A stretch of 64,000 nt of DNA from Caenimonas sp. SL110 (GTDB taxonomy: Bacteria; Pseudomonadota; Gammaproteobacteria; Burkholderiales; Burkholderiaceae_C), in NCBI RefSeq assembly GCF_001044395.1, contig NZ_JANU01000016.1, forward strand, positions 62,001 through 126,000, in the 5' to 3' direction. Shown piece by piece: positions 42,873 through 52,962 of the stretch (its first letter is position 1; the number at the start of each line of letters is the position of its first letter). Position numbers and translations under genes: made by a program. The notes beneath the pieces are model-generated. The model had not been told where the DNA came from. It saw nothing but the letters and a program-made list of their open reading frames with translations, and did not search any database.

Positions 42873-43856
42873 TCAGTCCAGTTTCGCGCCAGAGGCCTTG
42901 ACCACGGTTGCCCAGCGCTTGACCTCGGCGCTCACGAACGAGCCGAACTGCGGCGGCGTCATGTTCGGGAACTCCGCGCCGTTGCTGGCCCAGATCGCCT
43001 TGAGTTCATCGGACTGCAGCGCCTTGCGCACTTCATCGACGATGTGGTTTTGCATGTCCACCGGTGTGCCCTTGGGCGCCCAGAGGCCGTACCAGGTCGT
43101 GACGGTGTAGTCGGGCATTCCCATTTCGGCGGCCGACGGAACATCAGGGAACGCAGCGTTGCGCTTGTTGCCCGACACCATGAGGGCGCGGATACGTCCG
43201 CCCTTGATGTGCGCCGATGACGAACCCAGGCCGTCGAACATCATGTCCACCTGTCCGCCCACCAGGTCGCGCAGCGCAGGACCTGCGCCGGTGTACGGAA
43301 TGTGCGTGATGAAGGTCTTGCTCTGCTGCTTGAACAGCTCGCCCGCCAGGTGATGCGAGGTGCCGGTGCCGGCCGAGCCGTAGTTGTACTTGCCGGGGCT
43401 TTTGCGCAGCTCGGCCAGGAACGACTTGAAGTCCTTCATCGGCATCTTGGCCGGATTGACGACAACCACCTGCGGCACGCTGGCAACCAGCGTGAGAGGG
43501 ATCAGGTCCCGCTCCAGGTCGTAGTCGAGCTTGGGATACATCGAAGGCGCAATCGTGTGGTGCACCGCGCCCATGAAGATGTTGTAGCCGTCCGGCGCCG
43601 CGCGCGAAGCGATGCCCGCGCCGAGCGTGCCGCCTGCACCACCCTTGTTGTCGATGACCAGCTGCTTGCCGGTCTGCTTGGCGAACTGCGCTGCCAGCGG
43701 GCGGGCGAACGCATCGGTTCCGCCACCGGCAGGAAACGGCACGACCATCATCACCGGCTTGGCCGGCCATGCCTGCGCATGGGCGAAAGGCGCGAGCGAT
43801 GTCGCACCGGCTGCTGCTGCGGCGCGCAGGACGTCACGGCGGTTGAAGTTGTTCAT
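42873..43856 (-). CDS. Orphan TctC-type binding protein in the malonate operon
   Basis: A 327-residue periplasmic Bug-family binding protein. The leader NRRDVLRAAAAAGATSLAP looks like a Tat signal, and the ligand loop is VMMVVPFPAGGGTDAFARP. It stands where rhizobial mat operons have the MatC carrier, so it probably binds malonate and shares a TctAB membrane pair elsewhere. The MCD stop lies 52 bases upstream. Confidence 0.92.
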   Translation of the reverse strand: MNNFNRRDVLRAAAAAGATSLAPFAHAQAWPAKPVMMVVPFPAGGGTDAFARPLAAQFAKQTGKQLVIDNKGGAGGTLGAGIASRAAPDGYNIFMGAVHHTIAPSMYPKLDYDLERDLIPLTLVASVPQVVVVNPAKMPMKDFKSFLAELRKSPGKYNYGSAGTGTSHHLAGELFKQQSKTFITHIPYTGAGPALRDLVGGQVDMMFDGLGSSSAHIKGGRIRALMVSGNKRNAAFPDVPSAAEMGMPDYTVTTWYGLWAPKGTPVDMQNHIVDEVRKALQSDELKAIWASNGAEFPNMTPPQFGSFVSAEVKRWATVVKASGAKLD

Positions 43857-43908
43857 TTGTGTTTGTCTCCTGTTGGATGGATTTACTTCACGCTTGCATG
43901 AGCGATGC

Positions 43909-45213
43909 CTAAAGGTACAGGTCTTCGATCGCTCCAGAAATCGGGATTTGTCCCTGAGCCAGCAGGGTGCGGTGCTTGTCCAGGCGCTTGAGGTCGTACA
44001 AATAGTTCACCATGAGGCCGTAAGACTGCTTGATGCCCTTGGTTGAAGGGTCGCCCAGCCAGTTGATCCGCTCGACCCTCGCGCCATTGCCCAGGTGAAA
44101 ACGCGCGACGGCATCCAGCGGTTTGCCATCTTTTGTTTCCTTGCCCAGGTACTGCGCGGCCCAGCCGAGCAGGGCTTTGCGATGCGGCGACTGAGGCGGC
44201 AGGGATTGGGGGTCTTCAATCGCCTGGATCAGCTCGGCAGGCGCGTTCTTCGCCATCCAGCTGCGAAGGCCCGGGATCGGCGACAGCGTTGCAAAGGTTT
44301 TGAGCTTGGGGAACTCTTCCTTGAGTGTTTCCACCACCCGCTTGATGAGCGAATCGCCAAAGCTCACGCCGCGCAGGCCGGCCTGCGTGTTGCTGATCGA
44401 ATAGAAGATGGCGGTGGTGGCTTTTTTCAGGTCGCTGGGAGCGGCATCTTCATCGAGCAAGGGCGTGATGGAGCCTGCGATGTCATCGACCAGCGCCACT
44501 TCGACAAAGATGAGCGGCTCACCTTCCAGGCGCGGGTGGAAAAAGCCATAGCAACGCCGGTCGCTGTCGAGCCGGTTCTTCACATCGGCCCAGCCTCGGA
44601 TGTCGTGCACGGCCTCGTACTTGATGAGCTTTTCGATCAGGGACGCAGGCGAATCCCAGCTGATGCGGCGCAAGTCGAGAAAGCCCACATCGAACCAGGT
44701 CGAGAACATGTATTCCATCTCGACATCGAGCGCAGCCAGGCGCTTGTCCGACTTCAGGAAAGGCTGCATTTCGGCGCGCATGTCGACCAGGAAACGGATG
44801 CCAGCCGGGTCGGCGCTGAACCGCTGCAACAGGCGCCGGCGCGGCGAGACAGTGGCGCGGCGGTAGAGCACTTCGGCGGCGGCTTCATCGGGGGTGCCGA
44901 CGGCAGCGGCGTACTTCGCTTGCGCCGCCTTCACGCGCTCGGGGTCTGCGGTGAACTGCTCGCTCATCAGCAGCCAGATGTCGTGACGCTGCTCCGGCTC
45001 GGTCGTGCGGTACCAGTCGGCGACTGCCTTGGCGCGGCGCCCGCCCTCCACTTCGCTCACGTTCGGATCGACGATGGCCTGCAGCTCGCCCAGCACGCGG
45101 CGCAACACGCGTGGCGACAAGGCCTCCTTGCTGCGGCGCAAGGTAGCCTGCAGGCGCTCGCGCGTCGAACGCGGATTGGTGCGGGGAGAAACAAGCCAGT
45201 CGGTTGAAATCAT
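43909..45213 (-). CDS. matA: Malonyl-CoA decarboxylase
   Basis: A 434-residue enzyme that decarboxylates malonyl-CoA to acetyl-CoA. The N-terminal helical half is followed by a GNAT-like catalytic half with the family motifs FATLSPIPGLRSWM (serine region) and ARFHLGNGARVERINWLGD (histidine region). It overlaps matR by four bases (ATGA). The product acetyl-CoA feeds central metabolism. Confidence 0.94.
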   Translation of the reverse strand: MISTDWLVSPRTNPRSTRERLQATLRRSKEALSPRVLRRVLGELQAIVDPNVSEVEGGRRAKAVADWYRTTEPEQRHDIWLLMSEQFTADPERVKAAQAKYAAAVGTPDEAAAEVLYRRATVSPRRRLLQRFSADPAGIRFLVDMRAEMQPFLKSDKRLAALDVEMEYMFSTWFDVGFLDLRRISWDSPASLIEKLIKYEAVHDIRGWADVKNRLDSDRRCYGFFHPRLEGEPLIFVEVALVDDIAGSITPLLDEDAAPSDLKKATTAIFYSISNTQAGLRGVSFGDSLIKRVVETLKEEFPKLKTFATLSPIPGLRSWMAKNAPAELIQAIEDPQSLPPQSPHRKALLGWAAQYLGKETKDGKPLDAVARFHLGNGARVERINWLGDPSTKGIKQSYGLMVNYLYDLKRLDKHRTLLAQGQIPISGAIEDLYL

Positions 45214-45878
45214 CTGGAGAGCCCGGTGCGGTGGTTACGGCTGAGCGCGCGCAGTGCTTCGCGCTGGCGCGTGAGGTGGGTGCGCATCGCCGCTTCGGCG
45301 CCGGCAGGGTCTCGCGCCTTGAGGGCAGCAAACACGGCGAGATGCTCGGACAGGCTCTGGTCGAGGCGGCCGGGTGCATGCAGTTGCTGCAGCCGCGCCA
45401 GCTTGAGGATCTTGCGCAGGTCGGCGATGACGATGGCGAGCCAGTGGTTGTCCGCCAGCTGGATGATCGCCTCGTGAATCGCGAAATTCACCGCGTAATA
45501 GTCATTGATTCGCTTGGCCCTGGCGTGCTTTTGCAGCTTGTCGTGCATGTCCTGCAAGAGCGCGATGTCTTCATCGGTTGCGTGGGCAGCGGCCTCGTGT
45601 GCGCAACGGCCTTCCAGCAGCGCGATCACCGGAAATATCTCGTCGAGGTCTTTTTCTGTGACCTCATAGACGAATGATCCGCGGCGCGGCTCGTGCCTGA
45701 CCAGGCCCTCGGCGGTCAGCACCTTGAGTGCTTCGCGAAGCGGCGTGCGCGAGATTTGCAGAAGCTCTGCGAGCTTCACCTCGTCCAGGAACGTGCCTGG
45801 CATCAACTCACCGGCGAAGATCCGCTCGCGCAACTGCGCCGCGACTTCATCGTGCAGGGAGTTGTGAACCAGGCGCAT
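45210..45878 (-). CDS. matR: GntR-family regulator of the malonate operon (MatR-like)
   Basis: A 222-residue FadR/FCD-type regulator: winged helix LQISRTPLREALKVLTAEGLV and an FCD domain with metal ligands (HEAAAHATDEDI, NFAIHEAIIQLADN). It is the first gene of matR-matA-tctC-matB. Malonate or malonyl-CoA is the likely inducer. The palindrome at 45889-45914 just before the start is its probable site. Confidence 0.9.
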   Translation of the reverse strand: MRLVHNSLHDEVAAQLRERIFAGELMPGTFLDEVKLAELLQISRTPLREALKVLTAEGLVRHEPRRGSFVYEVTEKDLDEIFPVIALLEGRCAHEAAAHATDEDIALLQDMHDKLQKHARAKRINDYYAVNFAIHEAIIQLADNHWLAIVIADLRKILKLARLQQLHAPGRLDQSLSEHLAVFAALKARDPAGAEAAMRTHLTRQREALRALSRNHRTGLSR

Positions 45879-45888
45879 GCCGTAATTT

Positions 45889-45914
45889 TCTATAATTATG
45901 CGTAATTATGTAGA
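45889..45914. promoter_or_regulatory. MatR operator (palindrome)
   Basis: TCTATAATTA, centre TGCG, TAATTATGTAGA: a near-perfect dyad 11 bases upstream of the matR start. It is AT-rich in GC-rich DNA. The gene order makes it the likely binding site of MatR. Confidence 0.65.
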
Positions 45915-45947
45915 GGGTTAACGCGTAGGCGCAATAGCTGAGTAGGC

Positions 45948-46135
45948 CGTCATTGCGGACTCGATCCGCAATCCATCTGTGATCAAGCGCAGTCGCCGCT
46001 GCGCGGTGGATGCCGGATCAGGTCCGGCATGACAACGGGGGGCAGGCTGTCATTGCGGACTCGATCCGCAATCCATGTTTTTCAGCAGCCGCAGCCGCTA
46101 CGCGGTGGATGCCGGGTCAGGTCCGGCATGACAAC
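45948..46135. repeat. Dispersed composite palindromic repeat, copy 5 (two units in tandem)
   Basis: Two complete units: GTCATTGCGGACTCGATCCG CAATCCAT, spacer, GCGCGGTGGATGCCGGATCA GGTCCGGCATGACA. The second begins near 46047 after a short link. They fill most of the gap between matR and lgt, where no gene is visible. Confidence 0.9.
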
Positions 46136-46141
46136 CTTCTT

Positions 46142-46969
46142 TCAGGTCCGCGATGACGAGGTCTGACGCGCGCCACCCCAGAACCACAATCCAATCCCCG
46201 CCAGCACCATCGGCACGCACAACCACTGCCCCATGCTCAGGCCCATCGACAGCAGACCCAGATGGCTGTCGGGCTCGCGGAAATACTCTGCAATGAACCG
46301 GAACACGCCGTAGCCGATCAGGAACACGGCGGACACCTGCGCGGGCTTGCGCTCCTTGCGGGCGTACACCCACAAGATGATGAAGAGCAGCACACCTTCC
46401 ATCAGGAACTGATACACCTGCGACGGATGGCGCGGCACCATCGAACCGCTGTGCGGAAAGATCATCGCCCACGGCAGCGACGGGTCGGCGGCGCGGCCCC
46501 AGAGTTCGCCGTTGATGAAGTTGCCGACACGACCTGCTGCCAGCCCCGTTGGCACACACGGCGCCACAAAATCCATCACCTGCCAGAACGGCCGGCCCCG
46601 CGTGCGGGCATACCACCACTGCGCCGCGATCACGCCCAGCATGCCGCCGTGGAAACTCATGCCGCCCTGCCAGATGTAGAACACCTCCAGCGGATGCGCA
46701 AGGTAGTACTCGGGCTTGTAGAACAGGCAGTAACCGATGCGGCCGCCGAGCACCACGCCCAGCACGCCGAGAAACAGGATGTCCTCGATGTCCTTGCGGC
46801 CCCACGACATGGGCGGGCGGACCGATGCAAACGGCTCATGGCGCAAGCGAAGCATGGCCAGCAGCATGAACAGGCCAAATGCGGCGAGGTATGTCAGGCC
46901 GTACCAGTGGACAGCCAGCGGGCCGATCTGCAGGGCAACGGGGTCGATCTTGGGGAAGGTGAGAACCAT
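46142..46969 (-). CDS. lgt: Prolipoprotein diacylglyceryl transferase Lgt
   Basis: Inner-membrane enzyme that attaches diacylglycerol to the lipobox Cys of lipoproteins. The 275-residue protein has about seven membrane helices and the Lgt signature [15 protein letters not shown]. Other conserved parts are [15 protein letters not shown] and SFHGGMLG. It is essential in most Gram-negative bacteria. Confidence 0.97.
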   Translation of the reverse strand: MVLTFPKIDPVALQIGPLAVHWYGLTYLAAFGLFMLLAMLRLRHEPFASVRPPMSWGRKDIEDILFLGVLGVVLGGRIGYCLFYKPEYYLAHPLEVFYIWQGGMSFHGGMLGVIAAQWWYARTRGRPFWQVMDFVAPCVPTGLAAGRVGNFINGELWGRAADPSLPWAMIFPHSGSMVPRHPSQVYQFLMEGVLLFIILWVYARKERKPAQVSAVFLIGYGVFRFIAEYFREPDSHLGLLSMGLSMGQWLCVPMVLAGIGLWFWGGARQTSSSRT

Positions 46970-47005
46970 GCGCCGTATTGTGAAGCAAGCCCGCCTGACG
47001 CTTGC

Positions 47006-47950
47006 TCAACCACGCGGCGCCGCCACCCTCGCCTGCCTGCGCGCGAATTCAATGAAACGCTCCAGCGTCGGCCGCGTGGACTGGGTATCCCAGACCAGCG
47101 TGGTTTCGCATGACGGCACTTGCAGCGCCTGCTTGCCTGCCGGTTGCCGATAGACGACGCCGGGCCGCTGGAACTGGCGCACGCTGTCGGGCACCCAGGC
47201 GATGCCCAGCCCGGCGGACACCAGGTTCACGATCGTCTGCATCTGTATGGCCTCTTGCGCGACCTGCGGTGTGCGCCCTGCGGCGTGATACATCCCGAAA
47301 ATCGCGTCGTGCAGCGAAGGCACGATGCGGCGCGGAAAGATCACCAGCGGCTCGGCCAGCACTGCAGCAAGCGACAAGGTGCGCGCAGTGGCCAGCCGAT
47401 GCCCTGCCGGCAAAGCCGTCACCAGCGCTTCGCGCGTGATGCGCAGGTGTTGCAGGTCGGCGGGCGCAAAGCCAGGCGAATGCAGCATGAAGCCCGCATC
47501 GATCTCACCGCGCTCCAGCAGCCGCAGTTGCACATCGCCGGTTGCCTCCACCAGTTCAAATTCGACCTGCGGGTACTGGGACCGAAATGCCTGCACCCAC
47601 TGCGGCAAGAGACTGAACCCGGCTGTGGACACAAACGCCAGCCGCAAGCGCCCCACCTCGCCCTGGGCTGCCGCTCGCGCCTGACCCGGCAGTGCATGGG
47701 CACGCGCGAGCAGGTCGCGCGTGTCGGGCAAGAGGGCCGCGCCCGCCGGGGTGAGTTGCACGCTGCGCTTGGTGCGGTCGAACAGGCGCACGCCCAGCTG
47801 CTGCTCCAGGTTGGCAATCGCCTGCGTGAGTGGGGGCTGCGTCATGTGCAGGCGCATGGCAGCGCGGCCGAAGTGAAGTTCGTCGGCGACCGCAATGAAC
47901 TGACGCCACAGCCGCAGCTCGATGGGATGGTCGCCGGTGGTGTTTCTCAT
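47006..47950 (-). CDS. LysR-family regulator divergent from ilvD
   Basis: A 314-residue LysR regulator: [20 protein letters not shown] and [21 protein letters not shown] form the helix-turn-helix. It is divergent from ilvD with only 71 bases between start codons, so it may control ilvD as well as itself. The effector is unknown. A palindrome at its start codon is a candidate operator. Confidence 0.9.
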   Translation of the reverse strand: MRNTTGDHPIELRLWRQFIAVADELHFGRAAMRLHMTQPPLTQAIANLEQQLGVRLFDRTKRSVQLTPAGAALLPDTRDLLARAHALPGQARAAAQGEVGRLRLAFVSTAGFSLLPQWVQAFRSQYPQVEFELVEATGDVQLRLLERGEIDAGFMLHSPGFAPADLQHLRITREALVTALPAGHRLATARTLSLAAVLAEPLVIFPRRIVPSLHDAIFGMYHAAGRTPQVAQEAIQMQTIVNLVSAGLGIAWVPDSVRQFQRPGVVYRQPAGKQALQVPSCETTLVWDTQSTRPTLERFIEFARRQARVAAPRG

Positions 47951-47963
47951 ATGCCCTGCATAT
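47949..47963. promoter_or_regulatory. Probable LysR operator
   Basis: ATATGC-CCT-GCATAT is a 15-base dyad that overlaps the start codon of the LysR gene. The layout fits self-repression and divergent control of ilvD. Confidence 0.5.
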
Positions 47964-48021
47964 TAATCGCCCCACAAAATCGGATTGGAAAGAATCAGTG
48001 TGCAGGAGCACAATCGCCGCC

Positions 48022-49716
48022 ATGGACAAGAAAATCATCCCCATCAATTCGCGCAGCGCCACCATCACCGAGGGCAAGTCGCGTGCCCCCAACCGTTCCA
48101 TGTACTACGCCATGGGTTACGAGGAGTCCGACTTCAAAAAGCCCATGGTCGGCGTCGCCAACGGGCACAGCACGATCACGCCGTGCAACAGCGGCCTGCA
48201 GAAGCTGGCCGATGCTGCCATCGCCGGCATCGAGGAAGCCGGTGGCAACGCCCAGGTCTTCGGCACGCCCACCATTTCGGACGGCATGGCGATGGGCACC
48301 GAGGGCATGAAATATTCGCTGGTGAGCCGCGAAGTCATTTCGGACTGCATCGAAACCTGCGTGCAGGGCCAGTGGATGGACGGCGTGCTGGTGGTCGGTG
48401 GTTGCGACAAGAACATGCCGGGCGGCCTGATGGGCATCCTGCGTGCCAACGTTCCCGCCATCTATGTTTACGGCGGCACCATCCTGCCGGGCCGCTGGAA
48501 GGGCCAGGACCTGAACATCGTGAGCGTGTTTGAAGCCGTGGGCCAGAACGCTGCGGGCAACCTGAGCGATGAGGACCTGCGCGAAATCGAGATGCGCGCG
48601 ATTCCGGGCACGGGATCGTGCGGCGGCATGTACACGGCCAACACCATGTCCAGCGCATTCGAGGCGCTGGGCATTTCGCTGCCCTACTCGTCCACCATGG
48701 CGAACCCGCACGACGAGAAGATGAATTCGGCAAAGGAATCGGCCAAGGTGCTGATCGAGGCGATCAAGAAGGACATCAAGCCGCGCGACATCGTCACAAA
48801 AAAGGCGATCGAGAACGCTGTGGCCGTCATCATGGCAACCGGTGGCTCCACCAACGCCGTGCTGCACTTCCTGGCGATTGCGCATACGGCAGGCGTCGAG
48901 TGGACCATCGACGACTTCGAGCGCATTCGCCAGAAGACGCCGGTGCTGTGCGACCTGAAGCCGTCGGGCAAGTACCTGGCCGTCGACCTGCACCAGGCGG
49001 GCGGCATTCCACAAGTGATGAAGGTCTTGCTCAAGGCCGGTTTGCTGCACGGCGACTGCATCACCATCACTGGCGAGACCATCGAGCAAGTGCTGAGGGA
49101 CATTCCCGATGAGCCACGCGCCGACCAGGACGTGATCCGCCCGATCAGCAATCCGATGTACGAGCAGGGTCACCTGGCCATCCTCAAGGGCAACCTGTCG
49201 CCCGAAGGCGCGGTCGCCAAGATCACCGGCCTGAAGAACCCGGTGATCACCGGCCCTGCACGCGTGTTCGACGACGAGCAGTCGGCCTTGAAGGCCATCC
49301 TGGACGGCAAGATCAAGGCGGGCGATGTGATGGTGCTGCGCTACCTGGGCCCCAAGGGCGGCCCGGGCATGCCGGAAATGCTGGCGCCCACCGGTGCGCT
49401 CATCGGCGCAGGCCTGGGCGAAAGCGTGGGCCTGATCACCGACGGCCGTTTTTCAGGTGGTACCTGGGGGATGGTGGTGGGTCACGTGGCGCCCGAGGCG
49501 GCGGCGGGTGGCACGATTGCCTTCGTCCATGAAGGGGACTCGATCACGATCGACGCGCACGACCTGAAGCTGGAACTCAACGTTCCCGAAGCTGAAATTG
49601 AAAAGCGCCGTGCCGCGTGGAAGGCACCCGAGCCGCGTTACACGCGTGGTGTGCAGGCCAAGTTCGCGTTCAACGCGAGCAGCGCAAGCAAGGGCGCTGT
49701 GCTGGACAACTACTGA
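48022..49716 (+). CDS. ilvD: Dihydroxy-acid dehydratase
   Basis: Branched-chain amino acid and pantothenate enzyme that dehydrates dihydroxy-acids to 2-oxo acids with an Fe-S cluster. The 564-residue protein has the cluster motifs [12 protein letters not shown] and [17 protein letters not shown]. The ATG at 48022 follows CAGGAG at some distance; the in-frame GTG at 47998 is an alternative. Its 3' end overlaps the convergent histidine kinase gene by seven bases. Confidence 0.97.
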   Translation: MDKKIIPINSRSATITEGKSRAPNRSMYYAMGYEESDFKKPMVGVANGHSTITPCNSGLQKLADAAIAGIEEAGGNAQVFGTPTISDGMAMGTEGMKYSLVSREVISDCIETCVQGQWMDGVLVVGGCDKNMPGGLMGILRANVPAIYVYGGTILPGRWKGQDLNIVSVFEAVGQNAAGNLSDEDLREIEMRAIPGTGSCGGMYTANTMSSAFEALGISLPYSSTMANPHDEKMNSAKESAKVLIEAIKKDIKPRDIVTKKAIENAVAVIMATGGSTNAVLHFLAIAHTAGVEWTIDDFERIRQKTPVLCDLKPSGKYLAVDLHQAGGIPQVMKVLLKAGLLHGDCITITGETIEQVLRDIPDEPRADQDVIRPISNPMYEQGHLAILKGNLSPEGAVAKITGLKNPVITGPARVFDDEQSALKAILDGKIKAGDVMVLRYLGPKGGPGMPEMLAPTGALIGAGLGESVGLITDGRFSGGTWGMVVGHVAPEAAAGGTIAFVHEGDSITIDAHDLKLELNVPEAEIEKRRAAWKAPEPRYTRGVQAKFAFNASSASKGAVLDNY

Positions 49717-52349
49717 GCTTCTTCCAGAGCGTGGGCCAGAACCAGGGGCAGCTCCAGCGTGAAGGTGGCTCCCCGGCCCACGCCATCACTGTGCACACGG
49801 AGACTGCCGGCCATTTCATTTGCTGCCAGGGCGCAGCTGTGCAGACCGAAACCATGGCCTGACTCTCGCGTGGTGAACCCGTAGGAGAACACGCGCGCCA
49901 GATTGGCGGAAGGGATGCCGCACCCCGTGTCCGACACCTGGAATCGGAGGCGGTCGCCCACCGCCTCCATGTGTAGCCGCAGGGTCCGCTCCTGCCTGAC
50001 CTGATCCTCCATGGCATGAATCGCATTGCTCATGAGGTTGACCAGGATCTGCAGGACACGTGTCTTGTCGAGTATGACCTGAGGGATGTCGGCCCAGTGC
50101 TTGACGACATTGACCTGATGCGCCTGGAAGCCATCGCTCGCGATACGCAATGCGTCCTCGAACAGCGCACGGGGCGACAACACCTCCGCCAGCACCGACG
50201 GCCCTGCATACGACTGCTGGGTGGCCACGATCTTCTTGATGTGGTCGATGCTGGTGACAAGGCTATTCAAATGCGCCATCAGCTCGGTTTGTTCGTTGTG
50301 CAGCACGACCGACAGCTCCTTCATGTAAGCCGGCAGCATCGAGCCCCTCGGGTCATGGAGCAGGTAGGTGCCCAGGTCATCACGATGAGACTCCATCAGT
50401 TCGACCACACGCTGCAGGCCCCCAAGCCTCGACGCGGCAAGCGACTGGCCCATGAGCTGCGCCGAGACGTTGACCGTGTTGAGCGTGTTGCCGACGTTGT
50501 GCAGGACGTTGGTGGCAATCTCGGCCATTCCTGAACGGCGCGCAGCGGCGACCAGCTCCCGCTGGGTCGTGCGCAACTCCTGCGTCTGGCTCGCAACGCG
50601 TTGCTCCATGTGTTCGTACAGCACGACGTTTTGAAGAGAAACCGCCAGCGGTCCAGCTACCGCCTCGACCGCGCCGAGCACCGTCTCCGTGAAAGCGCCG
50701 CGTTCGAGCCGGTTTTCCAGCAAAAGCATTCCGATGACCTCGCCGTGGCTGATGATCGGCATCGCAAGAAGCGAGCATCGCGACGCGTCCCGGAAGACCA
50801 TGTCCGACCTGAATCTTTCGTCGCGCACGACATCGTCCACGACCAGCGGCGCGCGCGTGGAATCGACATGCGAAAAGGCAGGCCCGCAGAGCAGTCCGGA
50901 GTTGATCGCCTCCTCGACCGGCATACGAAGGCCTTTATCACCGGCGCCGTACATGAACCAGCCATTGGCGTCCGCATCGCGCAGCAGGAACGTGACGCCG
51001 GTCGCCCCGGTGAGTTCGGCCATCACCTTGCACAACCTCTCGTGGAGCCGGTCCAGCCGCGTCTCGGAGCTGAGAGCCTGCGAGGTGTGCAGGATCGCCA
51101 GCGTCTGCGCCTGCGCTTTCTCCTTTTGCCGCCGCTGTTCATTGATCCGGTCAGCCAACGCGAGCGACAGCAGGATCATCTCGATCGCCGCACCCAATGC
51201 GATGACCTCGGGAGGCCGGATTCCATCAGGCAGCAGCCGAAAGTAGCTGAAGCCGCCGAGCGTGATGGTCAGGTAATGAGCGACCCAGGCCGCCAGGAAA
51301 TACCGGACGCCCGCCCATCGGCGCAACACCGCGGTGACCAGGACGCCCGCGACAACAAAGCCACCGGCCAGGCTTAGAGTGACCATCAGCACGGTCACTG
51401 TCAAAAGGTGCTCGGAGAAAACCAGCGATGCGATTGTCACCAGCATGCCGACGAGAGCGACTACGAGCAAGGCCTTGTCCGCGCGCGGCAGCCGCTGCCG
51501 CGTGGACATGAATTGCCGGGTTAGCAACGCAGAAAAGACGACTGCACTGGCGTAGCCGAAAACGGTCGCCCGGTGGTTCAACCAGGGCGAGTCACCCCAG
51601 AGAAATTGAAAACCCAGTCCGGAATTGCCGGCCACCCCAATGCCGTTGCAAACTGCAAAAGCGACGTACATGAGGTAGCCCACATCGCGCACCACGACGT
51701 ACAGCAGCAGGTTGTAAAGGACCATCCCGCCCAGGAGTCCGAAGTAGAGTGCAAACAGCCCCAGTGCGCGCTGGTGCGCGGCATGCATCGCGTCAGGTTG
51801 CCAGAGCGCGACCTGAAACCGGCGCGTTCGCGAGTCCTGCATCTTCAGGAGCACAGAGGTGGTGCGCCCGGGCGACAAGTGCACCGGGAAGGCAAGGTTG
51901 GCGCTCGAAATCGCCCGCGCGGAAAAAGGCAGTGCAGCGCCCGCCTCGGGCGAGGCCTGCCACTGGCCATTGCCCGAAAGCACGAATGCCTGCGCCCTGT
52001 CGGGCACAGGCATTCCAAGGACCAGCATCCACTCTCCAGGCGCCGAATCGGCCACCGCAAATTCAAGTGACAACCAGATCGCATCCTTGGACACAAGACG
52101 CGACATGGAGGAATCGGAGGTCAAACGTTTGACACGTCCTTGCTGCACCAGAGCCGCAACCTCGGCTGCAGTCAGGCGGCCGGACGGGTCCTCCAGGTAA
52201 GTGATCGACTGCGTGAGCGACAGTGTGCGGGTATCTTTCGTTACCTGTCGCACGTCGGCGTCATTCATTCGTGCGAAGGCGGACTGCGTGCACCACAGGC
52301 CCAGGACCACAGCCAACGCGCGCAACCAGAAAGTTGCGGCCTGCCTCAC
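49710..52349 (-). CDS. 7TMR-DISM/GAF sensor histidine kinase
   Basis: An 879-residue membrane sensor kinase. Order: signal peptide (ends near SAFA), periplasmic 7TMR-DISM extracellular domain (residues ~30-180), seven transmembrane helices (~185-400), coiled coil, GAF domain (~440-590), a dimerisation region with the H-box [15 protein letters not shown], and an HATPase domain with [11 protein letters not shown] and DTGCGIP. The GTG at 52349 was chosen: it gives a clean signal peptide and overlaps the stop of the response regulator as GTGA. An ATG at 52412 would overlap that gene by 67 bases. It is coupled to the receiver protein upstream. Confidence 0.9.
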   Translation of the reverse strand: MRQAATFWLRALAVVLGLWCTQSAFARMNDADVRQVTKDTRTLSLTQSITYLEDPSGRLTAAEVAALVQQGRVKRLTSDSSMSRLVSKDAIWLSLEFAVADSAPGEWMLVLGMPVPDRAQAFVLSGNGQWQASPEAGAALPFSARAISSANLAFPVHLSPGRTTSVLLKMQDSRTRRFQVALWQPDAMHAAHQRALGLFALYFGLLGGMVLYNLLLYVVVRDVGYLMYVAFAVCNGIGVAGNSGLGFQFLWGDSPWLNHRATVFGYASAVVFSALLTRQFMSTRQRLPRADKALLVVALVGMLVTIASLVFSEHLLTVTVLMVTLSLAGGFVVAGVLVTAVLRRWAGVRYFLAAWVAHYLTITLGGFSYFRLLPDGIRPPEVIALGAAIEMILLSLALADRINEQRRQKEKAQAQTLAILHTSQALSSETRLDRLHERLCKVMAELTGATGVTFLLRDADANGWFMYGAGDKGLRMPVEEAINSGLLCGPAFSHVDSTRAPLVVDDVVRDERFRSDMVFRDASRCSLLAMPIISHGEVIGMLLLENRLERGAFTETVLGAVEAVAGPLAVSLQNVVLYEHMEQRVASQTQELRTTQRELVAAARRSGMAEIATNVLHNVGNTLNTVNVSAQLMGQSLAASRLGGLQRVVELMESHRDDLGTYLLHDPRGSMLPAYMKELSVVLHNEQTELMAHLNSLVTSIDHIKKIVATQQSYAGPSVLAEVLSPRALFEDALRIASDGFQAHQVNVVKHWADIPQVILDKTRVLQILVNLMSNAIHAMEDQVRQERTLRLHMEAVGDRLRFQVSDTGCGIPSANLARVFSYGFTTRESGHGFGLHSCALAANEMAGSLRVHSDGVGRGATFTLELPLVLAHALEEAQ

Positions 52350-52948
52350 GCGCGATCCTGCCTTGCGCGGCCCGGCTGCGACAAACCTGCAGACGAGAGC
52401 AAGCCGGCGCATTCAGCCAGCGTCCGCTCCAGATTGGCGAATCTTGATTCTGCGTCGCGGGAGAGTTTCCACTTCGCGCAGAACATTCGTGCCGCTTGCC
52501 AGACTTCAACCGGATCGAACGGCTTCTTGATCACCAGGAGACGCTCGGACCCATCGAGCTTGTGCAGAGCCGACTCCCACGAATAGTCGCCATGCGCAGT
52601 GCAGATCACCACCTGGACATGCGGGTCTGCTGCCCACAGTTCCTGGATGGTTCGCAGCCCATCCCAGCCGGGAGGCATTCGCATATCGACAAATGCCAGC
52701 ATGAAAGGCGATCCGGCCTGATGGGCGGCCCGAGCCAGCTCAACCCCCTCCTGCCCCTGGGAGGCGAAAGCAAGGTCGAACGACTGCCGCACCGGCATGT
52801 TCGCGCTGCCGAACATGCGTGCTTCAAGCTCGCTCAGGGAATTCGCAGCGCTCTCGCCTGCGCTGGCCCCCAGCACGCTCATGAAATCGCCATGCAACGA
52901 AGCGTCGTCATCGATCACCAGGATTTTTCCAATGCGATCCAATGCCAT
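52346..52948 (-). CDS. Stand-alone receiver-domain response regulator
   Basis: A 200-residue protein with a receiver domain (VIDDDAS, phospho-acceptor Asp in FVDMRMPPGWDG, ICTAHG, KKPFD) and no DNA-binding output. A variable 40-residue insertion lies after the first helix, and a C-terminal helix follows. It probably works by protein-protein contact and is translated together with the histidine kinase by stop/start overlap. Confidence 0.93.
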   Translation of the reverse strand: MALDRIGKILVIDDDASLHGDFMSVLGASAGESAANSLSELEARMFGSANMPVRQSFDLAFASQGQEGVELARAAHQAGSPFMLAFVDMRMPPGWDGLRTIQELWAADPHVQVVICTAHGDYSWESALHKLDGSERLLVIKKPFDPVEVWQAARMFCAKWKLSRDAESRFANLERTLAECAGLLSSAGLSQPGRARQDRA

Positions 52949-52962
52949 CTGCTACCCCGTCG

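Noticed and set aside
45948..46135. Repeat region first read as a possible small-RNA or tRNA gene
   Set aside because: No cloverleaf or conserved RNA pattern; the same units appear in several other gaps, so it is a dispersed repeat.
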